From the NCBI GenBank assembly GCA_030681895.1, contig JAUXRI010000090.1, forward strand, positions 1 to 64,000: 64,000 nucleotides of DNA. The letters run 5' to 3'. How positions within the stretch are numbered: the stretch's first letter is position 1; each line of letters opens with the position of its first letter. The notes beneath the pieces were generated by a model, which was given only the letters and a program-made list of their open reading frames with translations, did no database searches and was not told where the DNA came from. This DNA comes from Myxococcales bacterium (GTDB taxonomy: Bacteria > Myxococcota > Myxococcia > Myxococcales > Myxococcaceae). The position numbers and the translations under genes are program-made. Positions 15,467-25,400 of this stretch are shown here, one piece after another.

Positions 15467-16843
15467 TCAGGTGCCAGCGACGAGCCGGGTGAGGCGCGCC
15501 ATCGCGCCCGGGAGCGCGCGCACCACCATCCTCCGGCCGGCTTCGTCGAACGTCTCGGACACCACGCGCGCGTTCTCGTACACCTGCGAGACGACCGCCT
15601 GCTTCGCGTAGGGAATGACGAGCTCACCTTCGACCATCGACGTTTCGAAGGAGTCGATGAGTCGTTGCCGCAGCGCTGCCACGTCGGCCGGATCGTGCGC
15701 CGAGAGCACCACCGCGTCGGGGTGGTTCTTCGCGAGCGCCACCTTCGTCGCGGCGTCGAGCCGGTCGGCCTTGTTGAAGAGCATGAGTCGCGGCACGGGC
15801 CCCGCGCCGATCTCCTCGAGCACGTCCTGCGTCACCTCGAGCTGCGCCTGCCAGGTCGCATCGGAGCCATCGACGACCAGCAACAACAACGACGCCTCGA
15901 GCGCTTCATCGAGCGTCGACTTGAACGACGCGACCAGGTCGTGCGGGAGCTTCTTGATGAAGCCGACGGTGTCGGACACGAGAATTCGCGGGTGCGTCTC
16001 GGGCTGCAGCGCGCGCACGGTGGTGTCGAGCGTCGCGAAGAGCCTGTCGGCCACCAGTACCTCGCTGCCGGTGAGCGCGCGCATCAACGACGACTTCCCG
16101 GCGTTGGTGTAGCCGACGAGGGCGACGCGCAGTTGGTCGCGCCGGGCGTAGCGGCGCTGGTCCTGGTCGGCGTGAATGGTGGCGAGCTGCTCTTTCAGTT
16201 CGGCGATGCGGTCGCGGATCTTGCGACGGTCGAGCTCGAGCGCCGACTCTCCAGCACCACGGCCCTGCTGCCGCTCGTTGCTGCCGGTGGACTCCCGCAG
16301 CCGCGGCGCGACGTACGTCAGGCGTGCAATCTCGACCTGCGCGCGCGCTTCACGGCTCTTCGCGTGCCGATGGAAGATGTCGACGATGACGCCGGTGCGG
16401 TCGATGACCTGCGCGCCGGTGGCCTTCTCGAGGTTGCGCGCCTGGTTCGGTGACAGCTCGTGGTCGACCACCACCACCGTCGCGCGTTCTTTCAACGTTT
16501 CGTCGTCGATGACTGACGCGGGCTCGTCCTCTGGTTCGGCTTCCTCCTCCTCCTCGGCTTCCCACGCTTCTTTCGCCTTCGACTTCGTGTCCTTCGCGCT
16601 CGACGGAATCTCACCGGTGCCGCCCGTCAGCTGCGCGAGCTCCTTCAGCTTGCCCTTGCCGAGCACCGTGCCCGAGGCGAGCCCCGCTCGTTTCTGCGAG
16701 ACGGTCGCGACGACCTCGTAGCCGAGCGTCTGAACGAGGCGCGCCAGCTCGGCCAGGTCGGCGGCGTGTTCGACGTCCGTGACGCTCTGCAGCTGCACGC
16801 CCACCAGGACGGCCTTCGGAGTCGGAGCCTGGGTCGTGAGCAT
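15467..16843 (-). CDS. hflX: Ribosome-associated GTPase HflX
   Basis: 458 residues. Binds the 50S ribosome and splits stalled or hibernating 70S ribosomes using GTP, by family knowledge. The N-terminal HflX domain (LVGVQLQS, ASGTVLGKGKLKEL) is followed by VVVDHELSPNQARNLEKATG and VIDRTGVIVDIFHRHAKSRE, then the coiled-coil linker, then the G domain: P-loop GYTNAGKSS (G1), DTVGFI (G3) and NKAD (G4). There is an unusual acidic insertion of about 35 residues (EAWEAEEEEEAEPEDEP) inside the N-terminal domain. Start ATG 16843 gives the usual N-terminus; upstream in-frame codons overlap the divergent DUF1304 gene. No hfq gene is adjacent. Confidence 0.93.
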   Translation of the reverse strand: MLTTQAPTPKAVLVGVQLQSVTDVEHAADLAELARLVQTLGYEVVATVSQKRAGLASGTVLGKGKLKELAQLTGGTGEIPSSAKDTKSKAKEAWEAEEEEEAEPEDEPASVIDDETLKERATVVVVDHELSPNQARNLEKATGAQVIDRTGVIVDIFHRHAKSREARAQVEIARLTYVAPRLRESTGSNERQQGRGAGESALELDRRKIRDRIAELKEQLATIHADQDQRRYARRDQLRVALVGYTNAGKSSLMRALTGSEVLVADRLFATLDTTVRALQPETHPRILVSDTVGFIKKLPHDLVASFKSTLDEALEASLLLLVVDGSDATWQAQLEVTQDVLEEIGAGPVPRLMLFNKADRLDAATKVALAKNHPDAVVLSAHDPADVAALRQRLIDSFETSMVEGELVIPYAKQAVVSQVYENARVVSETFDEAGRRMVVRALPGAMARLTRLVAGT

Positions 16844-16901
16844 GAGCGCTCGTACCACGCAGCGCCCGCGTGGCCTCGCTGCACGAGTAGGCTCGCCGTC
16901 C

Positions 16902-17312
16902 ATGAACACCGCGTCTCGCATCGCCACCAGCGTCGTCGCGCTGCTCCACGGCTGGTTCTTCGTGCTCGAGACGCTGCTGTGGAAGAGCGAGCTCGCCCAG
17001 AAGCTCCTCGTGATGACGGCGGCCGAGGCGGAAGCGAACGCGGTGCTTGCCGGCAATCAGGGCGTCTACAACCTGGTGTTCGCGGTCGGCCTGGGCTTCA
17101 GCGTCGTTCGTCGCGACACCGACGTGGCACGCGCCTTCGAGCGCTTCTTCCTCATCTCGGCCATCGGGGTCGGCGTCTACGGGGCCGTGAGCGCACGTGT
17201 GACGGTGCTCTTCGTGCAGGTGGTGCCGGCAGCCATCGCGCTGGGGCTCTCGATGTCGAGAAAGACGAGCTCAGCGCTGGGGAGGTACTCCAGGCGGCCA
17301 TCGACCGATTGA
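16902..17312 (+). CDS. DUF1304-like small membrane protein
   Basis: 136 residues with four hydrophobic helices (SVVALLHGWFFVLETLLW, GVYNLVFAVGLGFSVV, FFLISAIGVGVYGAV, VTVLFVQVVPAAIALGL). The helix pattern and the N-Q-G-V-Y-N motif match DUF1304 inner-membrane proteins of unknown function. The last 20 residues are basic and differ from the usual family end. Divergent from hflX with 58 bp between starts. Confidence 0.75.
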   Translation: MNTASRIATSVVALLHGWFFVLETLLWKSELAQKLLVMTAAEAEANAVLAGNQGVYNLVFAVGLGFSVVRRDTDVARAFERFFLISAIGVGVYGAVSARVTVLFVQVVPAAIALGLSMSRKTSSALGRYSRRPSTD

Positions 17313-17344
17313 CGGTTGGTCAGCGTTCCTGCGACAAGATTGAC

Positions 17345-17367
17345 AGCGGTCGTCTGGTTTGACCGCT
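17345..17367. other. Inverted repeat upstream of HEAT-repeat gene
   Basis: AGCGGTC and GACCGCT form perfect 7-bp arms around a 9-base spacer. It lies 33 bp after the DUF1304 stop and 35 bp before the HEAT-repeat gene start. It could end the first transcript as a hairpin or serve as an operator for the second; the sequence does not decide. Confidence 0.4.
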
Positions 17368-17401
17368 CCGGCTCCGCCGACCGGCACCCTTCTGGCGCAC
17401 A

Positions 17402-18985
17402 ATGACCGGGTTTTCGCAGCGCGACGTCTGGCTTAAGTCCATTTTCGCCACCCTTCACGACGCGTCGAAGCGGGATCGCCACGACGCTGCGGCCTCACTT
17501 CTCCGACGATTCGCGACCAGTGAGTATCGCGACGAGCTCGAGGCCCTTCTGCTGGATCGCGAGCAAAGCCACTGGGTGCGCGCCTCGGTGTTGCGCGCGA
17601 TGTTGCAGAAGCAACTGCCACTGACCGGCGCGAGCGCGCGGTTACTGCTCGCCGAGTTCACCGATGCCCTTGGCTCGGGTGTGTCGACAGGGCCGACTGC
17701 ATCCCGCCAAATATTGGCCGACTTCTCCACGGTCCCGACGCTTGTCGATCTCTCGATCCTTTCTGGTGAAGAGGAATCGGTCTTCGCGCTTCTCCGGTCT
17801 CTGTCGGGCTCCGTCGCACGTGACCTTCTCTTGCGCTGGAGCTTCAGCTGCCCAATCGCGCCGAGGCTGCGGGAGGTCACCTTTCTTCGCGCCCTCGACG
17901 AAGGTTGTCTCGATGAGCGGCTGGCCTGGCGAACGCTGTCCTTCGCGGCGTCTCGGGCGCTCGTGCTCCGATCACCCCAGTCGCTCGACTTCCAGAAGTT
18001 GGAACGAGCGCTGAATGGCCACACGCCCGATCGAGTCGACGCGATCTTCGCCGCTCATCCCGCTGCGCTTGCAGTGGCCACCGAACACCTGGCGCTCCCT
18101 GTCGATTACCTGGTGAGCCGCATTCCGCCAGACATGCTTCGGCGATCGACGCTGCGACGTATCGACGAAGTGAATCGGCGGCTGCTGGCGGGCGAACGGG
18201 TTTCATATTGGTCACCTGTTCAATGCCTCGCGGGCCTCCCCACAGGAGCGCAGGACCTCGATCGACTCCGCAACGACGAAGCGCTGGCGGAGCCGTTGCG
18301 GATGGCCTGCGCGACGCGACGGTTGTTGCTGGATCCTCCGCCGCTCCTCGACCACATGCCCGAGAGGGTGATTGCTGAAGCGCTCCGCTTCGTACGCCCG
18401 ACTCCTCGGGAGCGGCCGTTGCTGGAGTGGGCGTGCTCGTCCCGCGTCTCAGCATTTCAATATGCCGGCCTGGCCGGGCTGATGGCGCTCGACGGTCAGC
18501 CCCCGCGTGACGTCATCGACCGACTTGTCGACTCCGACGAACCGCTGATCCGGCTGACGGCGTTGGGTGCTTTGGCGGCGTTGGGCGATACCGCGGCCGT
18601 GAGGAAGTTGATGCATGCGGCGACGCACGCTCAGAACGTCGTGCTGCGCGCGCGGGCGCTGCGTTCGCTACGCGCTTCGAAGGTGACGCCCGACGGGTAT
18701 CAGCAACTGTGCATCAGCGCGCTGAAGGGCGACCTTGAGACCTTCGACCTGTACTACGCCCCCGTCACCTCTGAAGCTGCACTGTGTCTCTCGCGCAGCT
18801 CGCACGTGCTCGAAGGTGATGCGCTCGGTGCGCTCGTCGAAGCGACGTTCGACCTCGCCAATGATGACGCAGACGCCGCCATCGATGCGTCCATTCGATC
18901 GTGGATCGACGGCGTAGACGCTGAGACCTTGCTCAGACCCATCTGGTTCTGGATGTACCTATATCCAGCACACCGGAACTTCTGA
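17402..18985 (+). CDS. HEAT-repeat-like alpha-solenoid protein
   Basis: 527 residues, no signal peptide or TM segment, helical throughout with paired-helix repeats. Clear HEAT-type units occur near residues 50-70 (SHWVRASVLRAMLQKQLPL) and 375-425 (LIRLTALGALAALGDTAAVR, then VVLRARALRSLRASK). Such solenoids bind proteins or nucleic acids; no catalytic motif is visible. Codon use is noticeably less GC-biased than in neighbouring genes (e.g. CAA ATA TTG, TAT CCA GCA), which may indicate later acquisition. Convergent with the PEGA gene, only 17 bp apart. Function unknown. Confidence 0.75.
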   Translation: MTGFSQRDVWLKSIFATLHDASKRDRHDAAASLLRRFATSEYRDELEALLLDREQSHWVRASVLRAMLQKQLPLTGASARLLLAEFTDALGSGVSTGPTASRQILADFSTVPTLVDLSILSGEEESVFALLRSLSGSVARDLLLRWSFSCPIAPRLREVTFLRALDEGCLDERLAWRTLSFAASRALVLRSPQSLDFQKLERALNGHTPDRVDAIFAAHPAALAVATEHLALPVDYLVSRIPPDMLRRSTLRRIDEVNRRLLAGERVSYWSPVQCLAGLPTGAQDLDRLRNDEALAEPLRMACATRRLLLDPPPLLDHMPERVIAEALRFVRPTPRERPLLEWACSSRVSAFQYAGLAGLMALDGQPPRDVIDRLVDSDEPLIRLTALGALAALGDTAAVRKLMHAATHAQNVVLRARALRSLRASKVTPDGYQQLCISALKGDLETFDLYYAPVTSEAALCLSRSSHVLEGDALGALVEATFDLANDDADAAIDASIRSWIDGVDAETLLRPIWFWMYLYPAHRNF

Positions 18986-18995
18986 ATCAGCCACT

Positions 18996-19014
18996 CCGCT
19001 GTTCAGCGCAGCGG
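18996..19014. terminator. Hairpin at convergent gene ends
   Basis: CCGCTG and CAGCGG form 6-bp arms around a 7-base loop that contains part of the PEGA gene stop codon. It lies between two convergent stops. A terminator role is inferred from position only. Confidence 0.3.
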
Positions 19015-19779
19015 CCAGCCGACGGTCGCGTCACACGGCCCGCCGCAGACGATGCTCGGGTCGGGCGTGGGCTTCGGCGCCGTCACCACCAGCGCCGTCA
19101 CGACGGCTCCCGCGACGACCGCGCCGACGCCAGCCCACACGTACCAGCGCGCGTAGAGCGGCGTGCTCTTCTCCTTCTTGCTCGGGTCCAGCTCGAGCTC
19201 GAGGTCGTTGTCGCGCTCCGGCGGCTCGAGGTTGACCTGCGCGGGCCGGTCTTCACCGACGACGAGCGTGAAGGACGCCTCGAGGTCGGCGCCGAGCACG
19301 GCGTCGATGGTGCGCTCCTCGGACTTGAAGCCGTCGGCCGCGACGACGAGCGCGTGTTTTCCCTCTGACAGCACCTTCGTGAGCGGCAACGACTCGGGCT
19401 CGGCGCCGTCGATGCTGCACGTCGCGCCCTCGGTGCTCGAGTCGATGGTGACGACGGCGCCGACGGCGACGAGCGTGTAGCTGAAGTCGGTCTTCTTGCT
19501 CGCGACGGCGGTGATGGTCTCTTCGATGGTGCGGTAGCCGGGGCGCTCGACCTTCAGCGTGTGCTCTCCGGGTTTGACGACCTTCTCGGCAAGCGGAGGT
19601 TCTCCAGCGGCTTCGCCATCGATGAACACCTGCGCGCCCGGGACCGGCACCGTCAGCGTCACGCTCACGCGCGTCTTCGGCTTCTTCTTCGGCGTGAGGT
19701 CGAGGCCCTCGAAAACCTGTGCATGCGCCGAGATTCCGGCCACGATGAGGAGCAGGCCAAGCGGCCGCGAGAGTCCCAT
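19003..19779 (-). CDS. PEGA-domain exported membrane protein
   Basis: 258 residues. Signal peptide (LGLLLIVAGISAHAQ), then two tandem PEGA-type domains: about 38-100 (PGAQVFIDGEAAGEPPL ... PGEHTLKVERPGY) and about 105-170 (TEGATCSIDGAEPESLPL ... GKHALVVAADGF). A charged linker follows, then one TM helix (about 212-235, YVWAGVGAVVAGAVVTALVV) and a short tail with CGGPC. PEGA domains are surface or periplasmic interaction modules common next to myxobacterial kinases and S-layer-type proteins. Divergent from the Cys-rich lipoprotein at 19803 with 23 bp between starts. Confidence 0.8.
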   Translation of the reverse strand: MGLSRPLGLLLIVAGISAHAQVFEGLDLTPKKKPKTRVSVTLTVPVPGAQVFIDGEAAGEPPLAEKVVKPGEHTLKVERPGYRTIEETITAVASKKTDFSYTLVAVGAVVTIDSSTEGATCSIDGAEPESLPLTKVLSEGKHALVVAADGFKSEERTIDAVLGADLEASFTLVVGEDRPAQVNLEPPERDNDLELELDPSKKEKSTPLYARWYVWAGVGAVVAGAVVTALVVTAPKPTPDPSIVCGGPCDATVGWPLR

Positions 19780-19802
19780 CCAACGAGCGTAAGGAGACGA
19801 GG

Positions 19803-22460
19803 GTGGAGCGTCAAAGGTCCTTCTGGTCGAGCTGTGTCGTCGTGCTCGGGCTCGTCGTCTGTGGCTGCCCGGCGTCGCGGTCTGCGATTCAGGTGACGGT
19901 CGAGGTCGCGCCTACCGTGCGCAGCACCTGCTTCCGTGTCGTCGCGCAGAGTGCCGGCGGCGCCGAGGTGGTGTCGGAGCCCGTCGCGCGAAAGGACCGG
20001 CTCGTCGTCGCCGTGTACTCGAGCGATGCGCTGACCGGCACGGTGACGCTGACCGCGCGCGGCTTCGTCGGGAAGGGCTGTGACGCGCCGCAGCTGCTCA
20101 ACGACGAGAGCGCTCCCGCGCAGCAGGCCTTCGTGAAGGACGAGGTGACGAAAGTGACCCTGAGCGTCGGGCCGTTGCCGACGACGGTCGACGCCGATGC
20201 CGATGGGTTTCGCGCGGCCTCGAAGGACGGGCCCGACTGCTCCGACACCAACGCCACCATCAACCCTGCCGCGGCCGAGCTGTGTGGAGACCGCCTCGAC
20301 AACGACTGCGACACGCGCGCCGACTGCGCAGCACCGACCTGCGAGGGCTTCACCTGCGATGACCAGAACCTCTGCACCACGCAAGACCGCTGCCTCGCGG
20401 GCTCGTGTGGAGGTACCCAGGTGCAGTGCATGGCCTCGACGGGCCAGTGTGGCACCGCGGGCGCGTGCAACCCCGTCACCGGCGCGTGTGTCTTCACTTC
20501 GGTCGACGCCGGAACCTCGTGCGACGACGGCAACCCCTGCACCGGGCCAGACGTGTGTCTGACGGACGGTGGCTGTGGCGGCAGCACGGCGATGTGCACC
20601 ACGCCACCAGGCCCGTGCTTCGCTTCATCAGGCGTCTGTCGCGGTGACGCTGGCTGCTCGTACGCGCCGCTCGACGCTGGCGCCACGTGCTCCGATGGCA
20701 ACGCCTGCACCACGAATGACAGCTGCAGCGCGACGGGAGCGTGCTCAGGCACGACCGTCACCTGCGCGAGCCCGCCGGGTCAGTGCTTCGCGACGTTCGG
20801 CATGTGCAACCCGATGGATGGCGGTTGCAGCTATCAGGTCAGCGCGGGCGCGGGCTGCAACGACGGTGTCCTCTGCACTGCAGGAGAGACGTGTCAGACC
20901 GACGGCGGCTGTGCAGGCACTGCCTTCTCGTGCACCAGTCCTCCCGGCGCCTGCTACGGCTCGACGGGCGCGTGTCTCGGTGACGGTGGCTGCGCGTACT
21001 CGGGCGTCGCGGTGGGCACGGCGTGTACCGACGGCAACCGCTGCACGACGAACGACGCGTGCTCCGCGAGCCTCACCTGCGACGCCGTGGCGGTGAGCTG
21101 CTCGACGCCTCCAGGCCAGTGTTTCGGCTCAGGCGCGTGCGACGTCGACGCGGGGTGTCAGTACTCGGTGATGCCGGGCGCGGCGTGCACCGATGGCGAC
21201 TCGTGCACCATCGCCGAGAGCTGCCTCGATGACGGCGGCTGCGGCGGAGGCACGTCCTTCACCTGCACGACGCCGCCCTCGTCATGCTTCGGCGCGAGCG
21301 GCAGTTGCGTGGCCGACGGTGGCTGTACGTACGCGCTCGGTGCGCTCTTCCAGGACTGTGATGGTGGCGCGTGTCGCGCCGATGGTGGCTGCGCGGCCCC
21401 GACGTTCCCCTACGTGCCGAGCAACTTCTCGCCCGCCGTCGTCGCTGCCGCAGGCCTCGTCGGCGCGGTGACGCTCAACTGTGCTGCGGTGTTCGACTCG
21501 TCACCTGACGCCTCGGTCGCTTTCGTGAATTGGTGCGGGCAGCCGCAGCCGAACGTCGTCACGGTGTCGCAAGACGGCGGCGCCGACCTCGTGGTGCTCG
21601 GCATGTACGGGCTCGACGTGACCGACGCGGGCAGCCTGCGGGTGCAGGGCAGCCGGCCCGTCATCCTCGCGGTCTTCGACTCGGCGACCATCGCAGGGCA
21701 GTTGCTCAGCAACGCCCAGCTCGACACGCCGGGCGCTGGTGGCTCCCTCGCGTCGTGCGGCGCGGCGTCGGGTGGAAATGGCTCGACGTCGAATGGGCGA
21801 GGCGGTGGTGGCGGCGGCGGAGGGTTTGGCACCGCAGGCGCCAGCGGCGGTCAAGGCGACAACGCGGGCTCGACCGTCGGCACGAGTGGCGCCGCGTTCG
21901 GTGCCGTCAGCAGCGTGCCGCTCCGAGGTGGGTGTCCGGGTGGCAACGGCGGCGGCACCACCGGCTTCGGTGCGCGTGGCGCGGGCGGCGGAGCGCTTCA
22001 GCTCTCGGTCGCGTCGAGCCTGCGTGTGAGTGGAACCGTCTCGGCCTCTGGTGGTGGCGGTCGTCCCGGCACGTCGAACTCCTCTGGCGGCGGTGGCGGC
22101 GGCAGCGGCGGCAGCGTGCTGCTCGAGGCCGCGGCGATGACGGTGACGAGCTCCGCGCGCCTGACCTCCAACGGCGGCGGTGGTGGAGAAGGCGCCGACA
22201 GCAACACCAACGGAGGGACTGGCGCGAACGGCGCGACCGTCACGAACACTCCGGCGCCCGGCGGCTCGGGCAACAACGCGGGCAATGGCGGAATCGGCGG
22301 CGCCGGCGCGACGCCACCGGGCAACGGCGGCAATGACAACCGTGGTGGCGGTGGTGGTGGCGGCGCGGTGGGCCGCATTCGCCTCAACGGCTTCGGCGCG
22401 TGCACCATCGACGCTGCCGCCGTCGTCAGCCCCGCCGCCAGCCGCTCGGGTTGCCCCTGA
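19803..22460 (+). CDS. MopE-like Cys-rich lipoprotein with Gly-rich C-terminus
   Basis: 885 residues. GTG start with AAGGAGAC upstream. Lipobox-like LVVCGC, then a beta domain (about 30-120). Residues about 125-170 match the MopE-type putative metal-binding motif (DADADGF, DCSDTNATINPAAAELCGD, LDNDCD). Next come about six Cys-rich repeats of roughly 50 residues with the pattern CxDGxxCT...C...GxCxG...PPGxCF...GxC...GC. The C-terminal 320 residues include a beta-helix-like domain with long Gly-rich stretches. Likely outer-membrane or surface anchored. Metal (Ca or Cu) binding is possible from family knowledge, but catalytic residues are not evident. Convergent with the RHS gene, 11 bp apart. 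Confidence 0.8.
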   Translation: MERQRSFWSSCVVVLGLVVCGCPASRSAIQVTVEVAPTVRSTCFRVVAQSAGGAEVVSEPVARKDRLVVAVYSSDALTGTVTLTARGFVGKGCDAPQLLNDESAPAQQAFVKDEVTKVTLSVGPLPTTVDADADGFRAASKDGPDCSDTNATINPAAAELCGDRLDNDCDTRADCAAPTCEGFTCDDQNLCTTQDRCLAGSCGGTQVQCMASTGQCGTAGACNPVTGACVFTSVDAGTSCDDGNPCTGPDVCLTDGGCGGSTAMCTTPPGPCFASSGVCRGDAGCSYAPLDAGATCSDGNACTTNDSCSATGACSGTTVTCASPPGQCFATFGMCNPMDGGCSYQVSAGAGCNDGVLCTAGETCQTDGGCAGTAFSCTSPPGACYGSTGACLGDGGCAYSGVAVGTACTDGNRCTTNDACSASLTCDAVAVSCSTPPGQCFGSGACDVDAGCQYSVMPGAACTDGDSCTIAESCLDDGGCGGGTSFTCTTPPSSCFGASGSCVADGGCTYALGALFQDCDGGACRADGGCAAPTFPYVPSNFSPAVVAAAGLVGAVTLNCAAVFDSSPDASVAFVNWCGQPQPNVVTVSQDGGADLVVLGMYGLDVTDAGSLRVQGSRPVILAVFDSATIAGQLLSNAQLDTPGAGGSLASCGAASGGNGSTSNGRGGGGGGGGFGTAGASGGQGDNAGSTVGTSGAAFGAVSSVPLRGGCPGGNGGGTTGFGARGAGGGALQLSVASSLRVSGTVSASGGGGRPGTSNSSGGGGGGSGGSVLLEAAAMTVTSSARLTSNGGGGGEGADSNTNGGTGANGATVTNTPAPGGSGNNAGNGGIGGAGATPPGNGGNDNRGGGGGGGAVGRIRLNGFGACTIDAAAVVSPAASRSGCP

Positions 22461-22471
22461 CGACCTGAGCC

Positions 22472-25400
22472 TCAGAACAGCGTGCGGAAGCAGTATTGCC
22501 CGTACGCCTTCGCCTCCGCTTTGAACGATGGCTTCGAGATTGCTTCGGCTGCCTTCTTCGGGTCCTTCCCGAAGACTTCGCCCTTCTCATTGATGCTCAA
22601 GGGGCCAAGACCGAGCTCCGACTTGACCTTCAATCCACAGTCGTTCGTGAACTGACCGCCGAAGGTGTAGGACGCCGCGCCGAGCTTCAGCTTGACCGTC
22701 GCGGCCAGAGTGGCACCGGGCTGGTCGAGGTCGGTGTTCAACGAGGTCTTGACGTCGAGTGTGCCGCCCACGCCATAGCCTGCCTCGATGCACAGACTGA
22801 CCCCGGTTCCCGTTGCCGAGAGCTTGAAGCCCCCGCCGAAGCCCGAATAGAGCGAGGCGGCGATGCTGGCGAGGCCGTGAGGGTCTTTCGCGCTGACGGG
22901 GTCGTTGCGAACGTAGAGATAGAGGTTGGGGTTCTCACTCTCGAAGAGCAGTGGGTCTCGGGCCGTGAATCGACCGATGACGGGCTCGTAGTCCCGCATG
23001 CCGAAGCGGACGAGGCGGGTGCGGGCGTCAGCCAGGCCTCCAGCGAAGCCGATGGGCAACTCGAAGGCCGGTGCCGAGTCCGTGACGTTGCCGAACGCGT
23101 CGTAGTCCATCGTCTTGACGACGGTGCCGGTGGTGGTGGTGACGACCCGAGGCGAGCCGAGTGCGTCGGTCGCGACATGGTACGCGACGCCCGCCCTCAC
23201 GAACGAGAACAGGCTCCCGAAGTCGTCATAGGTGAAGACGGTGAGTCCTTCAGGCCCCTTCGTGGCGGTGAGCTGGAAGGGCTCCTCGAGGTTCCCGTAG
23301 AGGAAACTCCGTGTCTGTCCGGCTTCGGTTCGCGCGACGCGCCTGAGGAGCCCGTCGTGGGCGTACGTCACCGGAATGCCCTGTACGGTTGCCGACATCA
23401 GCTCGCCGCGCGACGTGTATTGGAAAAGGTCGCTGCCACGCTGAGTCATCTGGCCGTCTGCGTTGTAGCCGAACGTGAGAGCGCCCTGGGCAATCACGCG
23501 CTTCTGCGCATCGAGCGTCACCGCCTCGGGTGCCGCGGCGCCCAGGGTTCGACTGGTTCGATTGCCATCGACGTCATAGGCGTAGGTCTCGACGGTGACG
23601 GTGTTCACCCGAACGGCGGTCAGCTGCCGGTCGACGTCATGGTCGTACGCGATGGTTCTGGTCGAGCCGCCCGACGTCTCGACCCGTCCAGTCACGACGC
23701 TGCTGAGGTCGTACGTGGTGGTGACGTCGAAGACGCCGGCGTCGGCGACCGACGTCGTCCTTCGGGTATTCCTCGCGGTGGAGTCATAGCCCAGCGCGAG
23801 CGACAGCCCCGCTCCGGTGATGCTCGTTGGAGCACCGGTTGGACCAGTGCGGACCATCGAGAACGCTCCCCACGTCGTGACGTTTCCGTCGGCGTTCCGG
23901 GTGATGAGTGTCTCTGGGGTTGCGTCGATGCGGAGCCCCACGAGAAACAGGTTCGGGTCGTAGCGGTAGTCGAACTGACCAAGCGCAACGCCTCCGAAGG
24001 TCATTCGGGTGATGAGCTGGCCGTCGAAGGTCGCGGCCAGTGTCTGAGGAGTGCCTACGAGCGGAGTGCGCGTCACCAGAGAAGGGCGGGGTGACGTGCC
24101 GACATAGCCATGCGTGAACGTCGCTTCCGGTGAGCCAATGGTGGCCACTCTTCCTGTGGCGTCGTGAGCCCAGCTCACCGTGCGCCCGCTGGGGTACACG
24201 ATGGACGTGAGCTCGCGGTCGACGTTGTAGGATTTGGTCAGTGCCCCGGCGCCTGCAGCAGTAAAGACAGTCGGCAAACCGACGGCCGAATACACCTGCG
24301 TGTTCGACACGCCACTGGGCATGGTGACGCTGGTTCGATAGCCATTGGCGTCGTACGTATACGAATACACCCGCAGGCTCGGGAGCGTGGCAGTGGTGAG
24401 GCGCCCCGTGGCGTCGTAGCCGTACGAACTTCTTCGGCCGTTCGCGTCGACTGTCGAAGTTCTTCGATTGAGTGCATCGTAGCCATGGACCTGAAGGGCT
24501 GCGCCTTGCGTCGTGCCGGTGCGCCGAGCTTGAGCGTCATAGGTGTACACGATGGGGTCGATGCCAGCCCCCAGCCGCTCCTCGGTGATGAGGCCTTGCG
24601 CATTCGTCACGAGCGAACTCTGGGTTCCCGCCGCGCTGACGAGTGAGACCGTTCTCGTCGCGGCGTTCCAGGTCGACGAGAAGACGCGCCCGTTGACCGT
24701 CGTCGTCTCGGTCTCCTGGCTGACGGAGAACGGGTCTGCCGGGTTGGTGACCGTCGCCGTCTTGACGACGGTCGTGTTGAGCGTGAGCCCGCTGGGGGCG
24801 CGGACGGTTCGCTGCGAAAGATACGGCGCGAGTTGATGGAAGCGGGGGTGTGGCGACTCGCGAGTCGTTTCGACGACGCCCCACGCGTCGGTGACCGTGG
24901 TGACGCCGGGCGCGGCGAAGCTGCTCTGCGAGACGGCGCCGGTGGGAGAGGTGATGGTGCGCGCGTTCGCCCCGAGGGCCGTTTGCGCTGTGCCATACGA
25001 AGACGTTCGCCCGAGTGCGCTGGTCCAGCTCGTGGTCTTCACACCGGCAAGGCTGGTCACGCTCGAGAAGCTCGATGAGCCACCCAGCGGGTCTTCATCT
25101 CTGATGACCCCGCCCGCAGCGTCATAGGTGAACCGGTAGAGGCCACCGGCCGGCGTCGTCATCGTCGCCAGCTCGCCGGTGGAGAGCGTCGTGAACCCGG
25201 TCACGCGCCCTGCCGGGTCGGTGATGCTCGAGAGGAACCCCGTGCTTCCAACGCCGAGCAGGGTGCGTTGGCCGGTGGGTGCAACGACCGCCGTGGGGTT
25301 TCCCATCACGTCGCGTTCGATGGTGGTGACGCCCCCCAGGGTAGAGGCCGTCGCGAGGCGCCCGGCCGCGTCGTACGTGAACTGCGTCTTCGTGACGCCG

